64,000 bases of DNA from Villigracilis sp900696595 (GTDB taxonomy: Bacteria; Chloroflexota; Anaerolineae; Anaerolineales; Villigracilaceae): NCBI GenBank assembly GCA_030263615.1, contig SZPH01000006.1:1-64000 (forward strand), given 5' to 3'. The notes under the pieces were generated by a model that was not told the DNA's origin, ran no database searches, and was given only the letters and a program-made list of their open reading frames with translations. This document shows positions 42,402-51,508 of the stretch, in pieces. Every line of letters begins with the position of its first letter. Within the stretch, counting starts at the first letter, position 1. A program made the position numbers and the translations under genes.

Positions 42402-43412
42402 TCACAAACTCTCCTCGATGGCATTCTTCATTGCATCCAATACGCCCGCATCCACGGCTTCCTTCGCCACACGCACGGCGTTCTTGATGGCAAAGGCGTC
42501 CGAGCGCCCGTGACCGATGAAGACCAGCCCGTTCACGCCCAGCATGGGAGCCGCGCCCTGCTCGCCCGGGTCCATTAACTTTTTCAACGAACGCAGCGCC
42601 GGGCGGACGAGCGCGCCGCCGATCTTCGTCGCCAGGTTTCCGTTTTTGATCGTCGAGCGCACGAAATCCACGATCAGTTTGCCGACCGCTTCGGCGGTCT
42701 TCAACATCACGTTGCCGGTAAAGCCGTCGGTTACGGCCACATCCACCGCGCCGCCGATGACTTCCTTGCCCTCCACATTGCCGAAATAATTCAACTTTGC
42801 GGTTTTGAACAAAGGCGTTGCGGCCTTGACCAGTTCATTGCCCTTGCCCTCTTCTTCTCCATTTGATACCAAACCGACTTTCGGGTTCTTTACGCCGCGC
42901 GCCTTTTCGGCATAAATGCTTCCGAGGATTCCGAACTGCAACAGGTTTTCCGGCTTGCAGTCGGGGTTGGCGCCGATGTCCAGCACAATGCACGATCCAG
43001 TCGCCGTCGGGAAGGTGGGCGCCAGGGCGGGACGATCCACGCCGCGGATGCGTCCGAGCCGGAAGAGGGCGGTGACCATGCCCGCGCCAGTGTTGCCCGC
43101 CGTCACAAAGGCGTCCGCCTCGCCTTTCTTGACGAGGTCCATGCCGACCGCCATCGAATTCTTCGGCTCTTTGGAGCGCGCCTTCAAGACCAGCGCTTCG
43201 CCTTTATCCTCCATCGTCAATACCTCCGGCGCGTGGACGACGCGGATATTCAATCCCTGCGCGTTTTGTTTTTCGAGCGCGGGTTTGATCTTCGCCTCAT
43301 CCCCGACGAAGATGATCTCCACGCCATATTCGCGCGCGGCTTGTACGCCGCCCTCCACATCCGGCATGGGATGATCGTCGCTTCCCATTGCGTCTACTAC
43401 GATACGAGCCAT
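42402..43412 (-). CDS. plsX: phosphate acyltransferase PlsX
   Basis: The 336-residue protein shows PlsX signatures: IVVDAMGSDDHPMPDVEGG at the start, DAFVTAGNTGAGMVTALFRLGRI, LDIGANPDCKPENLLQF, GNVEGKEVIGGAVDVAVTDGFTGNVMLK. It makes acyl-phosphate from acyl-ACP, the first step to lysophosphatidate in bacterial membrane-lipid synthesis. The ATG giving MARIVVDAM is chosen as in the family. Fatty-acid genes usually next to plsX are absent. Confidence 0.96.
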   Translation of the reverse strand: MARIVVDAMGSDDHPMPDVEGGVQAAREYGVEIIFVGDEAKIKPALEKQNAQGLNIRVVHAPEVLTMEDKGEALVLKARSKEPKNSMAVGMDLVKKGEADAFVTAGNTGAGMVTALFRLGRIRGVDRPALAPTFPTATGSCIVLDIGANPDCKPENLLQFGILGSIYAEKARGVKNPKVGLVSNGEEEGKGNELVKAATPLFKTAKLNYFGNVEGKEVIGGAVDVAVTDGFTGNVMLKTAEAVGKLIVDFVRSTIKNGNLATKIGGALVRPALRSLKKLMDPGEQGAAPMLGVNGLVFIGHGRSDAFAIKNAVRVAKEAVDAGVLDAMKNAIEESL

Positions 43413-43465
43413 GATCGTCTCCTGATTTTTGTAAAACAAGCCCATAGGCTTGTTTTACGGTTTGC

Positions 43466-43493
43466 TTGACAGAAAAAACATCACGATTATAAT
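43466..43493 (+). promoter_or_regulatory. strong promoter of tRNA-Leu
   Basis: TTGACA, 16 nt, TATAAT, ending 13 nt before the tRNA. Confidence 0.9.
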
Positions 43494-43506
43494 ACGCCCT
43501 GCTTAT

Positions 43507-43588
43507 GCGCTGGTGCTGGAATTGGCAGACAGGCATGGTTGAGGGCCATGTGTCGCAAGACGTGGAGGTTCAAGTCCTCTCCAGCGCA
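43507..43588 (+). tRNA. tRNA-Leu (GAG anticodon)
   Basis: Acceptor GCGCTGG/CCAGCGC, anticodon stem CATGG/CCATG with loop TTGAGGG (GAG at 43541-43543), a long variable arm (TGTCGCAAGACG) as expected for Leu, T arm GGAGG-TTCAAGT-CCTCT. CCA is not encoded, unlike in the tRNA-Met gene. Confidence 0.95.
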
Positions 43589-43594
43589 CAAACA

Positions 43595-43620
43595 AAACTC
43601 CCGGATGGGAGTTTATTGTT
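43595..43620 (+). terminator. terminator after tRNA-Leu
   Basis: The stem AAACTCCC/GGGAGTTT, followed by ATTGTTT. Confidence 0.7.
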
Positions 43621-43638
43621 TAACAGCGCCGGTTGTTC

Positions 43639-44487
43639 CTATTTCCATTTTTCCAGGGAAAAGGCGGGCAGGCTTTCACCCGCAACGAGCGAATATGCCT
43701 CGCTTACGAAGGCGAAGGAATAGCCGCCGTCGCGCAGGCGCGCGAGCAGATTATCGAAAATATTGAACGCCGCCGCGCTATTTCTTCTCATCGCCCAGCC
43801 CTCCAGCCCGCCGACCGTACTGCGCGGGATCGCGCCGAAATAAAAATCGTAGGGATGCGAGAGGAGCAGGGCGGTTTCAGGCAGTCCGAAAAGACGTAAC
43901 AAGAGCGAATACGCGCCCCAACCGAACAGTTTGGCGTAACTGAGGGCGAACACCACGCGGATTTTTTCGATGGACGTGAATGGAAATTCCACCAGAGACT
44001 TTCCGTCGGCGCGCGTCACCCGGAAGGGGACATTTGGCATGTGCAGGTTGTTGTAACCGAACTCGCCGGGACGGTACGAAGGATATACGCTGGCATCATA
44101 TTCAAAACCGTGATCGAGAAGATGTCCAAGCCCGGCTTTGTCTATCCGCCCGATTGGGGCGCGGTAGCCGATGGGTTTTGCGCCTGTAAAATCTTCGTAT
44201 GCTTTTTGCGAATTGCGGACTTCGTCCAATGTGCAGGCGTTGCGCGGGTCGTGCGTGTGCGAGTGGACGCTGAATTCGAGCGGGATGCGCGCCGCGAGTT
44301 TCTCGAATAGTTTTCTGCGAGTCTCGAAGAGGTTTGTGACCGTGAACATGGTCACTTTTGCGTTGTATTTGTTGACGGTGGAGACATAGCGCTCAAAATA
44401 ATCGGGGTTTTCGAGCAGGCGAATCTGTTTATGAGGGTCGCCGTGATCCGGCTCCATGTCGAGCGTGACGCAGGCTATTCTGTTCAT
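43639..44487 (-). CDS. polysaccharide deacetylase-like protein (NodB fold)
   Basis: The 282-residue protein has the carbohydrate-esterase-4 metal motifs: first TLDMEPDHGD, then EFSVHSHTHDPRN with the HxxxH metal pair, GYRAPIGRID and a late LLSHPYDFY. The first motif departs from TFDD, with an MEPD variant. It would remove acetyl groups from a cell-envelope glycan, but substrate is unknown. It overlaps the methyltransferase gene start by ATGA and ends the ABC-transporter/DDAH gene string. Confidence 0.85.
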   Translation of the reverse strand: MNRIACVTLDMEPDHGDPHKQIRLLENPDYFERYVSTVNKYNAKVTMFTVTNLFETRRKLFEKLAARIPLEFSVHSHTHDPRNACTLDEVRNSQKAYEDFTGAKPIGYRAPIGRIDKAGLGHLLDHGFEYDASVYPSYRPGEFGYNNLHMPNVPFRVTRADGKSLVEFPFTSIEKIRVVFALSYAKLFGWGAYSLLLRLFGLPETALLLSHPYDFYFGAIPRSTVGGLEGWAMRRNSAAAFNIFDNLLARLRDGGYSFAFVSEAYSLVAGESLPAFSLEKWK

Positions 44488-45176
44488 GCGGGCAGGTTGG
44501 TGACGTAGTAAAAATTTCGGCTTTTGACGATGCGCAGGTCTTTGAATCCGCGCGGTTCGGCGAGTTGTGAAAATTCGTCGAGCGAGTACAAATAAACCCC
44601 CGGCAGGCGGTTGGCGCGGATGTACACCTGACGCAACACCCAGGTTGGGAATTCTTTTTTACGGGCATGATCGGGGAAGTCGAGCAGGATGTATTTCGTC
44701 CGCAGGTTGCCAAGAAACGCCGACATGGCTTCGGGGTCGAAGTATTCGATCACGCCGAGGGCGGTGACGATGTCCGCTTGTGGGAGCGGGGCGCCCGGCT
44801 GAACGACATCGGACGGGAAGAATTCAAGTTTGTCCCGTAGCCCAAGTTCCGCGCCGCGCGTTGCGGCGATTTTTAACGCTTCAGCGGAAATGTCCGTTCC
44901 GTATATTTTCGCCGCCCCGGCTTGAATCATTTGAAAGGCGAAGCGTCCCGACGCGCAACCGACATCGAGGACGGTTTTTCCGGCGAGGTGCGGGCGGATC
45001 AACTCCAGCGCGGCGCTCATGCGGACGTACATGGCGTCGCCGCGAAAGAGGGCGGAGAGTTTATCCCACCAGGTTGCGTCTTTTTGTCCCTCTCTGAAAT
45101 ATGCGCCAGATTCCCAGCTGAGAAGATGATCCTCCCAATACCGGGCGGATTCGGATTTTTTCTGCAGTTTATTCAT
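44484..45176 (-). CDS. SAM-dependent methyltransferase
   Basis: The 230-residue class I methyltransferase has motif I as TVLDVGCASGRFA (~68-80), motif II IYGTDISAEAL, and IVTALGVIEYF as motif IV. The C-terminal domain has no recognised target. The overlap with the deacetylase gene suggests it modifies the same glycan or lipid. A role in protein arginine methylation is not supported. Confidence 0.85.
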   Translation of the reverse strand: MNKLQKKSESARYWEDHLLSWESGAYFREGQKDATWWDKLSALFRGDAMYVRMSAALELIRPHLAGKTVLDVGCASGRFAFQMIQAGAAKIYGTDISAEALKIAATRGAELGLRDKLEFFPSDVVQPGAPLPQADIVTALGVIEYFDPEAMSAFLGNLRTKYILLDFPDHARKKEFPTWVLRQVYIRANRLPGVYLYSLDEFSQLAEPRGFKDLRIVKSRNFYYVTNLPA

Positions 45177-45196
45177 GGCGGGGGATTATACCCGCT

Positions 45197-45958
45197 TCAT
45201 TCAACGATCAAACTGCAACAGGTGACCGCGCCTTCGGCTTTGGCGAGCTCGCTCAGGTCAATCGGCGCGACGTTGCCGCCTCGTTCTTCGAGTCGTTTTT
45301 GGGTTTTGGGAAACGTCGTCGGGTAGATCACTTTGCCGCGGACGGGCAGACAGTTGGCGGCGAAGGGTTCCGAGGCGTCCACTTCGATGAGATCAAAGCC
45401 GGGGAAGTTGGAAGCGTCCACCCAGTTTTTGTTGATGAGCAGGGTCGCGTCGTCCACGCATGTGACGGCGGTTTTCAGGTGCAGGCAGTCCGTCATTTTG
45501 ACGCCCCAGACTTTGTAGCCGTAATCGCCGAGCAGGGAGTTGAGTTGATCCACCGCCTCGCGGTTGCTGCGGGTGGAAAGCCCGATGAAAATATTTTTTC
45601 CAGCCACAAGCGCGTCGCCGCCGTCCAGCGTGGCGGGATGCGCGACATGCAAAAGCGGGCGATATGGGGCGAGCGCGGGGATGATGGTTTGCGTTTCAGG
45701 CTTGCGCGAATCGGCGCCGGGACGGGTGATGACGGCGGCTTCGGGCAGGATGAAGGCGGCGTCTTCGACGAAGACTGAATCAGGAAGGTCTGGTTCTTCG
45801 GGCAGTTCGATCACCTGGCAACCCAGATCGGCAAGGAGGCGGACGTAGGCGTCATGTTGGGCGCGGGCGATGTCGAGGTCAATGGGCGTCCGCTCGATGT
45901 GGGTGATCTCGCACTCGTTGAAGCGCGGGCTGATCTTGCGTGTGATGGCGACGGTCAT
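45197..45958 (-). CDS. dimethylarginine dimethylaminohydrolase-like protein (DDAH)
   Basis: The 253-residue pentein-fold protein has family residues in order: DLPDSVFVEDAAFI (substrate-binding Asp/Glu), DGGDALVAG, the catalytic His in DCLHLKTAVTC (H160) and the catalytic Cys in AVTCCSL (C247/C248) near the C-terminus. DDAH hydrolyses methylated arginines to citrulline and methylamines. An amidinotransferase or deiminase relative is possible, but the CLHLKT and TCCS motifs favour DDAH. It is 18 nt downstream of the ABC transporter ATPase gene, hinting that the transporter imports the substrate. Confidence 0.88.
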   Translation of the reverse strand: MTVAITRKISPRFNECEITHIERTPIDLDIARAQHDAYVRLLADLGCQVIELPEEPDLPDSVFVEDAAFILPEAAVITRPGADSRKPETQTIIPALAPYRPLLHVAHPATLDGGDALVAGKNIFIGLSTRSNREAVDQLNSLLGDYGYKVWGVKMTDCLHLKTAVTCVDDATLLINKNWVDASNFPGFDLIEVDASEPFAANCLPVRGKVIYPTTFPKTQKRLEERGGNVAPIDLSELAKAEGAVTCCSLIVE

Positions 45959-45976
45959 GGCAGGTTTGGTCTGCGT

Positions 45977-46741
45977 TTATTTTTCGTCGGTGCGGTAACG
46001 GTCAATCAGCGCCCGGGTGCGCGGGTCTTTCGGCTGGGAGAATAACTCGTCCGGCGCGGCGTCTTCGATCAGTTCGCCTTCAGACATGACGATGACCCGG
46101 TCGGCCACTTCTCTGGCAAAGCCCATTTCGTGGGTGACGACGATCATGGTCATGCCTTCGTTTGCAACCTTCTTCATTACGCTCAATACTTCGCCGATCA
46201 ATTCAGGGTCGAGCGCGGAGGTGGGTTCGTCGAAAAGCATCACGCGCGGTTCCATCGTCAATGCGCGGGCGATGGCGACGCGTTGTTTTTGCCCGCCCGA
46301 AAGCCGCATGGGGTACTCGTCCTTCTTGAAGAGCATGCCAACGCTGTCCAAATTCAGTTCGGCAAGTTCGACGGCGCGATTGCGATCCATGCCCTTGACG
46401 GTGACGGGTCCTTCGATCACGTTCTCCAAAACCGACATGTGCGGGAAGAGGTTGAATTCCTGGAAGACCATGCCGGTCTTCAACCGCACGTCATGGATCA
46501 ACTGCCGTCTCTCCTGGCCCTTGACCTCTGCCGCGACACGCACGCCGTCCACTTCGACAGCGCCGTGGGAAGGGTCTTCGAGAAAGTTGACACAGCGCAG
46601 GAGGGTGCTTTTTCCCGAGCCGCTCCTGCCGATGAGACAAACCACCTGCCGTTCAGGCACTTCGAGGCTGATATTTTTCAGGACGTGCAGGCGGCCGAAA
46701 TATTTATCAAGGTTGGAAATCTTTACGATGGGCAGGGACAT
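45977..46741 (-). CDS. polar amino-acid ABC transporter, ATP-binding protein (GlnQ-like)
   Basis: The 254-residue ATPase has Walker A GRSGSGKST, Q-loop, signature LSGGQKQRVAIAR, Walker B RVMLFDEPTSALDPE and the switch His in VTHEMGFA. It matches the GlnQ/HisP family. The gene starts 1 nt after the permease gene stop. It energises import of an amino acid or analogue. Confidence 0.95.
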   Translation of the reverse strand: MSLPIVKISNLDKYFGRLHVLKNISLEVPERQVVCLIGRSGSGKSTLLRCVNFLEDPSHGAVEVDGVRVAAEVKGQERRQLIHDVRLKTGMVFQEFNLFPHMSVLENVIEGPVTVKGMDRNRAVELAELNLDSVGMLFKKDEYPMRLSGGQKQRVAIARALTMEPRVMLFDEPTSALDPELIGEVLSVMKKVANEGMTMIVVTHEMGFAREVADRVIVMSEGELIEDAAPDELFSQPKDPRTRALIDRYRTDEK

Positions 46742-46742
46742 A

Positions 46743-47591
46743 TCAGCGGTCTCCCCTGGCGAGGCGCGCCTCGAGTTTGCCCTGGAAGTAGGTCAGGATC
46801 AAGGTCAACATCCAGTAGAACATGGCCGCCATGATCAGCGCTTCAAGGTTGTTGAACTGGGCGCGTCCGACTTTCACCGCGCGCCACATCAATTCATGGA
46901 CGAAACCCGTCGCCGAGACAAGCGCCGAGTCTTTCGTCATCGAGATGAAATCGTTGCCCATGGGCGGGATGGCAAAGCGCAGGGCTTGCGGCAGGACGAT
47001 GCGCTTCATGGTCTGACCGGGGGTCATCCCCAACGCCATGGCGGCTTCGCGCTGCCCCTTGCCGACGGAACTCAAGCCGGCGCGAAAGGTTTCGGACATG
47101 TACGCGCCATAATTCAGCCCAAGCGCGGTCACGCCCGCCACAACGCCTGAGAGGTTAATACCCAGTTGCGGCAAAGCCAGGAAGAAGAAAAATATTTGCA
47201 GGTAAAGCGGGGTTCCCCGAATCAGGGAGACGTAAAAGGTGCTTACGGCGTAAATTGGCGGGAAGGTCGAAAGCCTGCCCAGCGCCGCGAGCAAAGCCAG
47301 CGTCATGGCGACAGCGATCGAGAGGGCCGAAATCAACAGGGTCTGCCCAAGACCCTGGGCGATGAAACCGAGTTTCTTGAGAATGAACTCGGAATCCAGT
47401 TGAATGGTCTGATACTGGATCGGGCCGAGTTTGATCTCCTGCCCGCTGAAAAGAAAAATAAGAATAAGAAATAGAACGCCCCAGGACGCGCCGACATGGG
47501 TTCGGAACAAGCGTTCCTTGCGAAGTTGCGCCTGATAGAGCGCTTCTGCCTGCGAAGGCGGCGCTTTTTCCTGCTGAGCGGTGACTGCCAT
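46743..47591 (-). CDS. polar amino-acid ABC transporter, permease
   Basis: The 282-residue protein has about five membrane segments. The EAA coupling loop reads QREAAMALGMTPGQTMKRIVLPQALRFAIPP, typical of HisMQ-type permeases. The ATG giving MAVTAQQEKAPP is chosen because an in-frame start upstream would run through the terminator at 47.6 kb. A single permease gene suggests a homodimer. Confidence 0.93.
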   Translation of the reverse strand: MAVTAQQEKAPPSQAEALYQAQLRKERLFRTHVGASWGVLFLILIFLFSGQEIKLGPIQYQTIQLDSEFILKKLGFIAQGLGQTLLISALSIAVAMTLALLAALGRLSTFPPIYAVSTFYVSLIRGTPLYLQIFFFFLALPQLGINLSGVVAGVTALGLNYGAYMSETFRAGLSSVGKGQREAAMALGMTPGQTMKRIVLPQALRFAIPPMGNDFISMTKDSALVSATGFVHELMWRAVKVGRAQFNNLEALIMAAMFYWMLTLILTYFQGKLEARLARGDR

Positions 47592-47611
47592 CTCTTCCTC
47601 CGTGAATGGAG

Positions 47612-47655
47612 ATAAAAATAAAAGGGAAGCGGCGCAGAGTCCGCTTCCCTTATTA
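47612..47655 (-). terminator. partial terminator between binding-protein and permease genes
   Basis: The stem AAGGGAAGCGG/CCGCTTCCCTT is followed by TTTATTTTTA on the minus strand. It would lower permease relative to binding-protein mRNA. Confidence 0.8.
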
Positions 47656-47665
47656 TCGCATTGGG

Positions 47666-48577
47666 CTATTGATTGGGCGCGGCGGTCAGGTCCATCTCGA
47701 ACCACTGCATCGAGAGAGCCGTCAGGCGTCCGTCATTGTGCATGGCGGTAAAGACTTCATCCACTTTGGCGCGCAGGGAGGCGGTGTCGAGGGTGGAGCC
47801 TTTGTCGAAGGCGGCGGCGAGGTCTTCAGAGTACACGGCGCCGTCCAGTTTGATGACGGGCATTCCTTCGGCAATGTTTGCATCCACAACGGTTTCGGAG
47901 GTGACATAGGCGACGAAGTCGGTGCGTCCCGCGGCAATCGCCTGGGCGCATTCCTGGTCGGTCTCAAGCGGAACGACGGTCACGCCTTCGGGCGCCTGGG
48001 CATAGATGGACGCTTCGGGCAAGCCCAAGCCTTCCATGTCGCCGTTCAACCAGGATTCGTAGGTGGTCGCCGCGCCGACGCATACAGCCTGCCCGGCAAG
48101 TCCGTCCAGAGAGGTAATGCCGGAATCAGCCGCCACAGCCACGACCGCGGGGGTGTAGTAGTACGGCACGCTGAAATCGAGAATTTGCTGGCGGGCGGTG
48201 GTCACTGTCATCGAGCCGACGCTGACATCCCATTTATCCGCCCATGAACCGGCGGTGATGGCGTCCCATGACGGGGTGGCGAAACAGGTTTCCACGCCGA
48301 GCGCTTCGCCGATGGCTTTCGCCACATCCACATCGAAACCCTGCATTTCAGCGGTGGTCAGGGCGTCGGAGGGGCATTTGGTTTCCGCCGGGCGCGCGCC
48401 TTCGGTGTTGAGGAAGGATTGCGGCGCGTAGTTCGGGTCGGTGGAAACGAGGATGTAGCCGCGCTTGGTAATCGCGTCAAGCAGGTCTGTAGCGGGCGCA
48501 TCGCCTCCGCCGCCGCAGGCAGCGAGAGCGAGCGACGCCGCGACAAGAAGGCTTGCGAGGGTCAACAGTTTTTTCAT
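47666..48577 (-). CDS. polar amino-acid ABC transporter, substrate-binding lipoprotein
   Basis: The 303-residue protein has a lipoprotein signal (LLVAASLALAACGGGG) and a bilobed solute-binding fold of family 3: GYILVSTDPNYAPQSF at the start, GFDVDVAKAIGEALGVE, and WDVSVGSMTVTTARQQILDFSVPYY. Four extra Cys (KC, TC, VC, EC) could make two disulphides. The ligand is unknown; its operon partner DDAH suggests arginine, methylarginine or citrulline. A GGAGGAG ribosome site precedes the ATG at 48577. Confidence 0.92.
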   Translation of the reverse strand: MKKLLTLASLLVAASLALAACGGGGDAPATDLLDAITKRGYILVSTDPNYAPQSFLNTEGARPAETKCPSDALTTAEMQGFDVDVAKAIGEALGVETCFATPSWDAITAGSWADKWDVSVGSMTVTTARQQILDFSVPYYYTPAVVAVAADSGITSLDGLAGQAVCVGAATTYESWLNGDMEGLGLPEASIYAQAPEGVTVVPLETDQECAQAIAAGRTDFVAYVTSETVVDANIAEGMPVIKLDGAVYSEDLAAAFDKGSTLDTASLRAKVDEVFTAMHNDGRLTALSMQWFEMDLTAAPNQ

Positions 48578-48699
48578 TTTCTCCTCCAAAGAGAACTAAG
48601 GGAATGGGCAGTTTATCGCCTGCCACGAGAGGCGGTCTCCTCCCGCAAGGTTAAGGATAGACTATTTTTTTCAATTGTGCAAGGATGTTCGGCGCATGA

Positions 48700-48815
48700 T
48701 TCCATGGCGCGGTTTGCGCCGCAAACTTTAGGTTGAGCCTGCGTGAGAGCAAATTGGGGTTTGCAGCGTCGCGAAAAATCTTCGCGATCGGCGTGGTTTT
48801 TACAGGGCGATACAG
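48700..48815. repeat. AAACTTTAGGTT-type palindromic repeat
   Basis: It has the same block order as 53036-53165: GCGGTTTGCGCCGCAAACTT, GCCTGCGTGAGAGCAAA, GGGTTTGCAGC and AAAATCTTCGCG. No ORF, tRNA or promoter is visible in the remaining 48590-48852 gap. Confidence 0.75.
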
Positions 48816-48852
48816 TAAAGGCGGATAAACCGGCGGCTGTTGTCAGCCCAAC

Positions 48853-49554
48853 TTACGGGCAAAGATGTTCCGTGCCGTTTCCGTCTACTGTGATGTAGAA
48901 CGTCTCGCCCTCCTGAATATCCACAGTTTGAATCAAGGGACCGTCGGGAAGGAAGAGGTCGTAAATATCATACGTGCCGGGGTCAACCTGCGCTTCGTTG
49001 CGATAAACGCTGTTGGCGTAAAGATTGTATAGATACAGGCTGACCGGCTCGATGATCATGTCGTGTTCGGTGCAGTTTTTGATGTAGGCGGGCTGGGGCC
49101 AGTCGGTGAAAGTGAACGAATCGATTTGCGACAGATCGCCTTCGATTTTTGTGAACGGGGTGAGCAACGAAACCCAGCCTGTGCGTTCCGATTCCGGGAT
49201 GATGACTTGAACCCACTTCGATAGAATATCCCGCCCGACGACTTGCGCGCTTTCGCCTTTCTTCAACAAGCCGATGCGGTTGTATTCGGTCCCCGGTCCG
49301 CGGCGGATGTAGAGATTTCCGTCGAAGGCGACGATGCGGACGGAGGGAAGCGGCTCAGGCGTGGACGAAGGCTGGGGCGTGGACCCCGGCGTCGGCGTAG
49401 GCTGAGGCGTTGAATCGGCTGGCGGAGAAGGCTCATCCGTAAGCGATTCATCTGCGGGCGGTGAATCTTCATTGATCTGGATGGACGAGGCGGGTTGACA
49501 AGCCTGAGTCAGAAGTAAAAAGCCCAGGGCAAATATCGAAACGAGACGATTCAT
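48853..49554 (-). CDS. SH3-domain lipoprotein
   Basis: The 233-residue protein has a lipobox (GFLLLTQAC), a Pro/Thr/Ser linker, and a bacterial SH3 domain (RIVAFDGNLYIRRGPGTEYNRI...GESAQVVGRD...WVQVII) that usually binds cell-wall material. The C-terminal ~100 residues look beta-rich and have paired Cys. It lies 1 nt after the MacB-like permease gene, so it is probably part of the exporter operon. Confidence 0.83.
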   Translation of the reverse strand: MNRLVSIFALGFLLLTQACQPASSIQINEDSPPADESLTDEPSPPADSTPQPTPTPGSTPQPSSTPEPLPSVRIVAFDGNLYIRRGPGTEYNRIGLLKKGESAQVVGRDILSKWVQVIIPESERTGWVSLLTPFTKIEGDLSQIDSFTFTDWPQPAYIKNCTEHDMIIEPVSLYLYNLYANSVYRNEAQVDPGTYDIYDLFLPDGPLIQTVDIQEGETFYITVDGNGTEHLCP

Positions 49555-49555
49555 T

Positions 49556-50812
49556 TTATTCGTAACGCAGGGCTTCGACGGGTTCGAGGTTGGCGGCGCG
49601 GCTGGCGGGGTAGATGCCGAAGAACAGACCGATGATCGCGGAGAAGCCGGTGGAGAGCAGGACGGCGTCCCAGCCGACGATGGGGATGAAAGTGTTGCCG
49701 GTGGCAGTGGCGACCTGCTCGACGATGCGCGCGATGATCCAGCCGAAGATGATGCCGATGATGCCGCCGATGAGACTCAACAGCGAGGACTCGGTCAGGA
49801 ATTGCAAAAGAATGTCGCGTTTGCGGGCGCCGAGGGCTTTGCGCAAGCCGATCTCTTTGGTGCGTTCGGTGACGGAGACCAGCATGATGTTCATGATGCC
49901 GATGCCGCCCACGAGCAATGAAATGCCCGCGATGCCGCCGAGGAAGATGGTCAGCACGCCGGTAATGGACTCGAAGATGCTGAGAAAATCCTGCTGGGTG
50001 AAGACGGTGAAATCGTCGAAGCCGACCGGCGTGCGGTGGCGCTGGCGGATGATGTTGGAGATTTCCTCAGCCGCCTGCGGCACAGATTCGGCGGAGACGG
50101 CTTGGACGAAGATCACGTCCACTTCGTCGCGCGAGCCGCGTTTGATCAGGCGGGCTTGCGCGGTGGTGAAGGGAATGTAGGCGTTGTTGTCTTCGCTGCC
50201 GAACGCGCCGCCGCCGCGCGCCGCCAGGACGCCGATGATGCGGAAGGGCTGTCCTTCGATGCGGATGACTTCGCCCGTCACTCCGTCGGCGTGGCCGAAG
50301 AGCGCGATTGCGGTTTCAGGCCCCAGCACAACGACGGACATGCGACCGAGGATGTGTTCCTGGTTGACGAATTCTCCCTCGGCCATTTCGAGGTTGCGCA
50401 CCTGGAAGAATTCGGGCGTTACGCCGGTGATGGGGCTGGTGGTTTTTTCGCTCGAGAATGTGACCAAGCCGTTGCCTTGGATCGAAGGCGCGACCATTTC
50501 GACGGACGGCGCTGCAAACTGGTCGAGTAAGGCGTGGGAGTCGCCGAGCGTGAGCGGGCGCTGGTTGTTGCCGCTCCGTCCGCCCTCCGAGCCGGGCGGT
50601 CCTTCGGGCGGGGGCCCGCTAAAAACGAATAACAAATTCGTGCCGATGCTGGAGATCGAGCCGGTGATGGATGCCTGCGCGCCGTTGCCGACCGCCAGCA
50701 TGGCGATGACCGCGGCGACGCCGATGACGATTCCCAACACGGTCAGCCCCGAACGCATTTTATTGCCGTTCAGGCTTTCGAGCGCTTCGAGGATTGCCTG
50801 GGTAAAACTCAC
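49556..50812 (-). CDS. MacB-like ABC transporter permease (FtsX/MacB-PCD fold)
   Basis: The 418-residue protein has one N-terminal helix (SGLTVLGIVIGVAAVIAMLAVG), a large extracytoplasmic MacB-PCD domain (~60-280), and three C-terminal helices (GGIAGISLLVGGIGIMNIMLVSVTER, then EIGLRKALGARKRDIL). This is the permease half of MacB. It works with the ATPase and the adaptor upstream. MacB exports peptides, lipoproteins or drugs by a mechanotransmission cycle; substrate unknown. Confidence 0.93.
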   Translation of the reverse strand: MSFTQAILEALESLNGNKMRSGLTVLGIVIGVAAVIAMLAVGNGAQASITGSISSIGTNLLFVFSGPPPEGPPGSEGGRSGNNQRPLTLGDSHALLDQFAAPSVEMVAPSIQGNGLVTFSSEKTTSPITGVTPEFFQVRNLEMAEGEFVNQEHILGRMSVVVLGPETAIALFGHADGVTGEVIRIEGQPFRIIGVLAARGGGAFGSEDNNAYIPFTTAQARLIKRGSRDEVDVIFVQAVSAESVPQAAEEISNIIRQRHRTPVGFDDFTVFTQQDFLSIFESITGVLTIFLGGIAGISLLVGGIGIMNIMLVSVTERTKEIGLRKALGARKRDILLQFLTESSLLSLIGGIIGIIFGWIIARIVEQVATATGNTFIPIVGWDAVLLSTGFSAIIGLFFGIYPASRAANLEPVEALRYE

Positions 50813-51507
50813 TCTGCGCCTCCCTTGCCCTCTTCGATGTAATCCAGTTCGCCGTCCTTCAAGCGGATGACGCGCTGGGCCTGCTCGGCGATTTTTTGAT
50901 CGTGCGTGACGATGACCAGCGTTGCGCCGAAGTCTTTGTTCAAAGAAAGCAGAAGGTTCATGATCTCCTTGCCCACTTTCGAGTCGAGGTTGCCGGTCGG
51001 TTCGTCCGCCATGATGATGGCGGGGTTGTTGACCAGCGCCCGCGCGACCGCCACGCGTTGTTGTTGTCCGCCGGAAAGTTCGTAGGGGCGGTGATGCACA
51101 CGATCCGCCAGCCCGACGGCTTCGAGCGCTTTTTGGGCGCGCTCGCGGCGTCCGTGGGTCAAGCCCGCGTAACGAAGGGGAAGTTCCACATTTCCCAACG
51201 CGGTCAGGCGCGATAACAAATTGAAACTCTGGAAGACAAAACCGATCTTGCGGTTGCGCACGCCCGCCAGTTGGTCGTCGTTCATCTGCGCGACAGATTC
51301 TCCGTCCAAAATATATTCGCCGGAGGTGGGGCGATCCAAACAGCCGATGGTGTTCATCATGGTGGATTTGCCCGAGCCGCTGGGTCCCATGATGGCGATG
51401 ACTTCGCCGCGCTTCACATTGAAGGAGACGCCGCGCAATGCCCGCACTTCGATCTCGCCCATGGTGTAGGTCTTGGTCAGTTCGCGCGCTTCGATAACCC
51501 AGTCCAT
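50809..51507 (-). CDS. MacB-like ABC transporter ATPase (LolD type)
   Basis: The 232-residue ATPase has GPSGSGKST, LSGGQQQRVAVARAL, MADEPTGNLDS and VTHDQ. It matches the stand-alone LolD/MacB-type NBDs. It overlaps the permease gene by four bases, and follows the adaptor gene by one base. It powers conformational change in the permease. Confidence 0.95.
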   Translation of the reverse strand: MDWVIEARELTKTYTMGEIEVRALRGVSFNVKRGEVIAIMGPSGSGKSTMMNTIGCLDRPTSGEYILDGESVAQMNDDQLAGVRNRKIGFVFQSFNLLSRLTALGNVELPLRYAGLTHGRRERAQKALEAVGLADRVHHRPYELSGGQQQRVAVARALVNNPAIIMADEPTGNLDSKVGKEIMNLLLSLNKDFGATLVIVTHDQKIAEQAQRVIRLKDGELDYIEEGKGGAE

Positions 51508-51508
51508 G

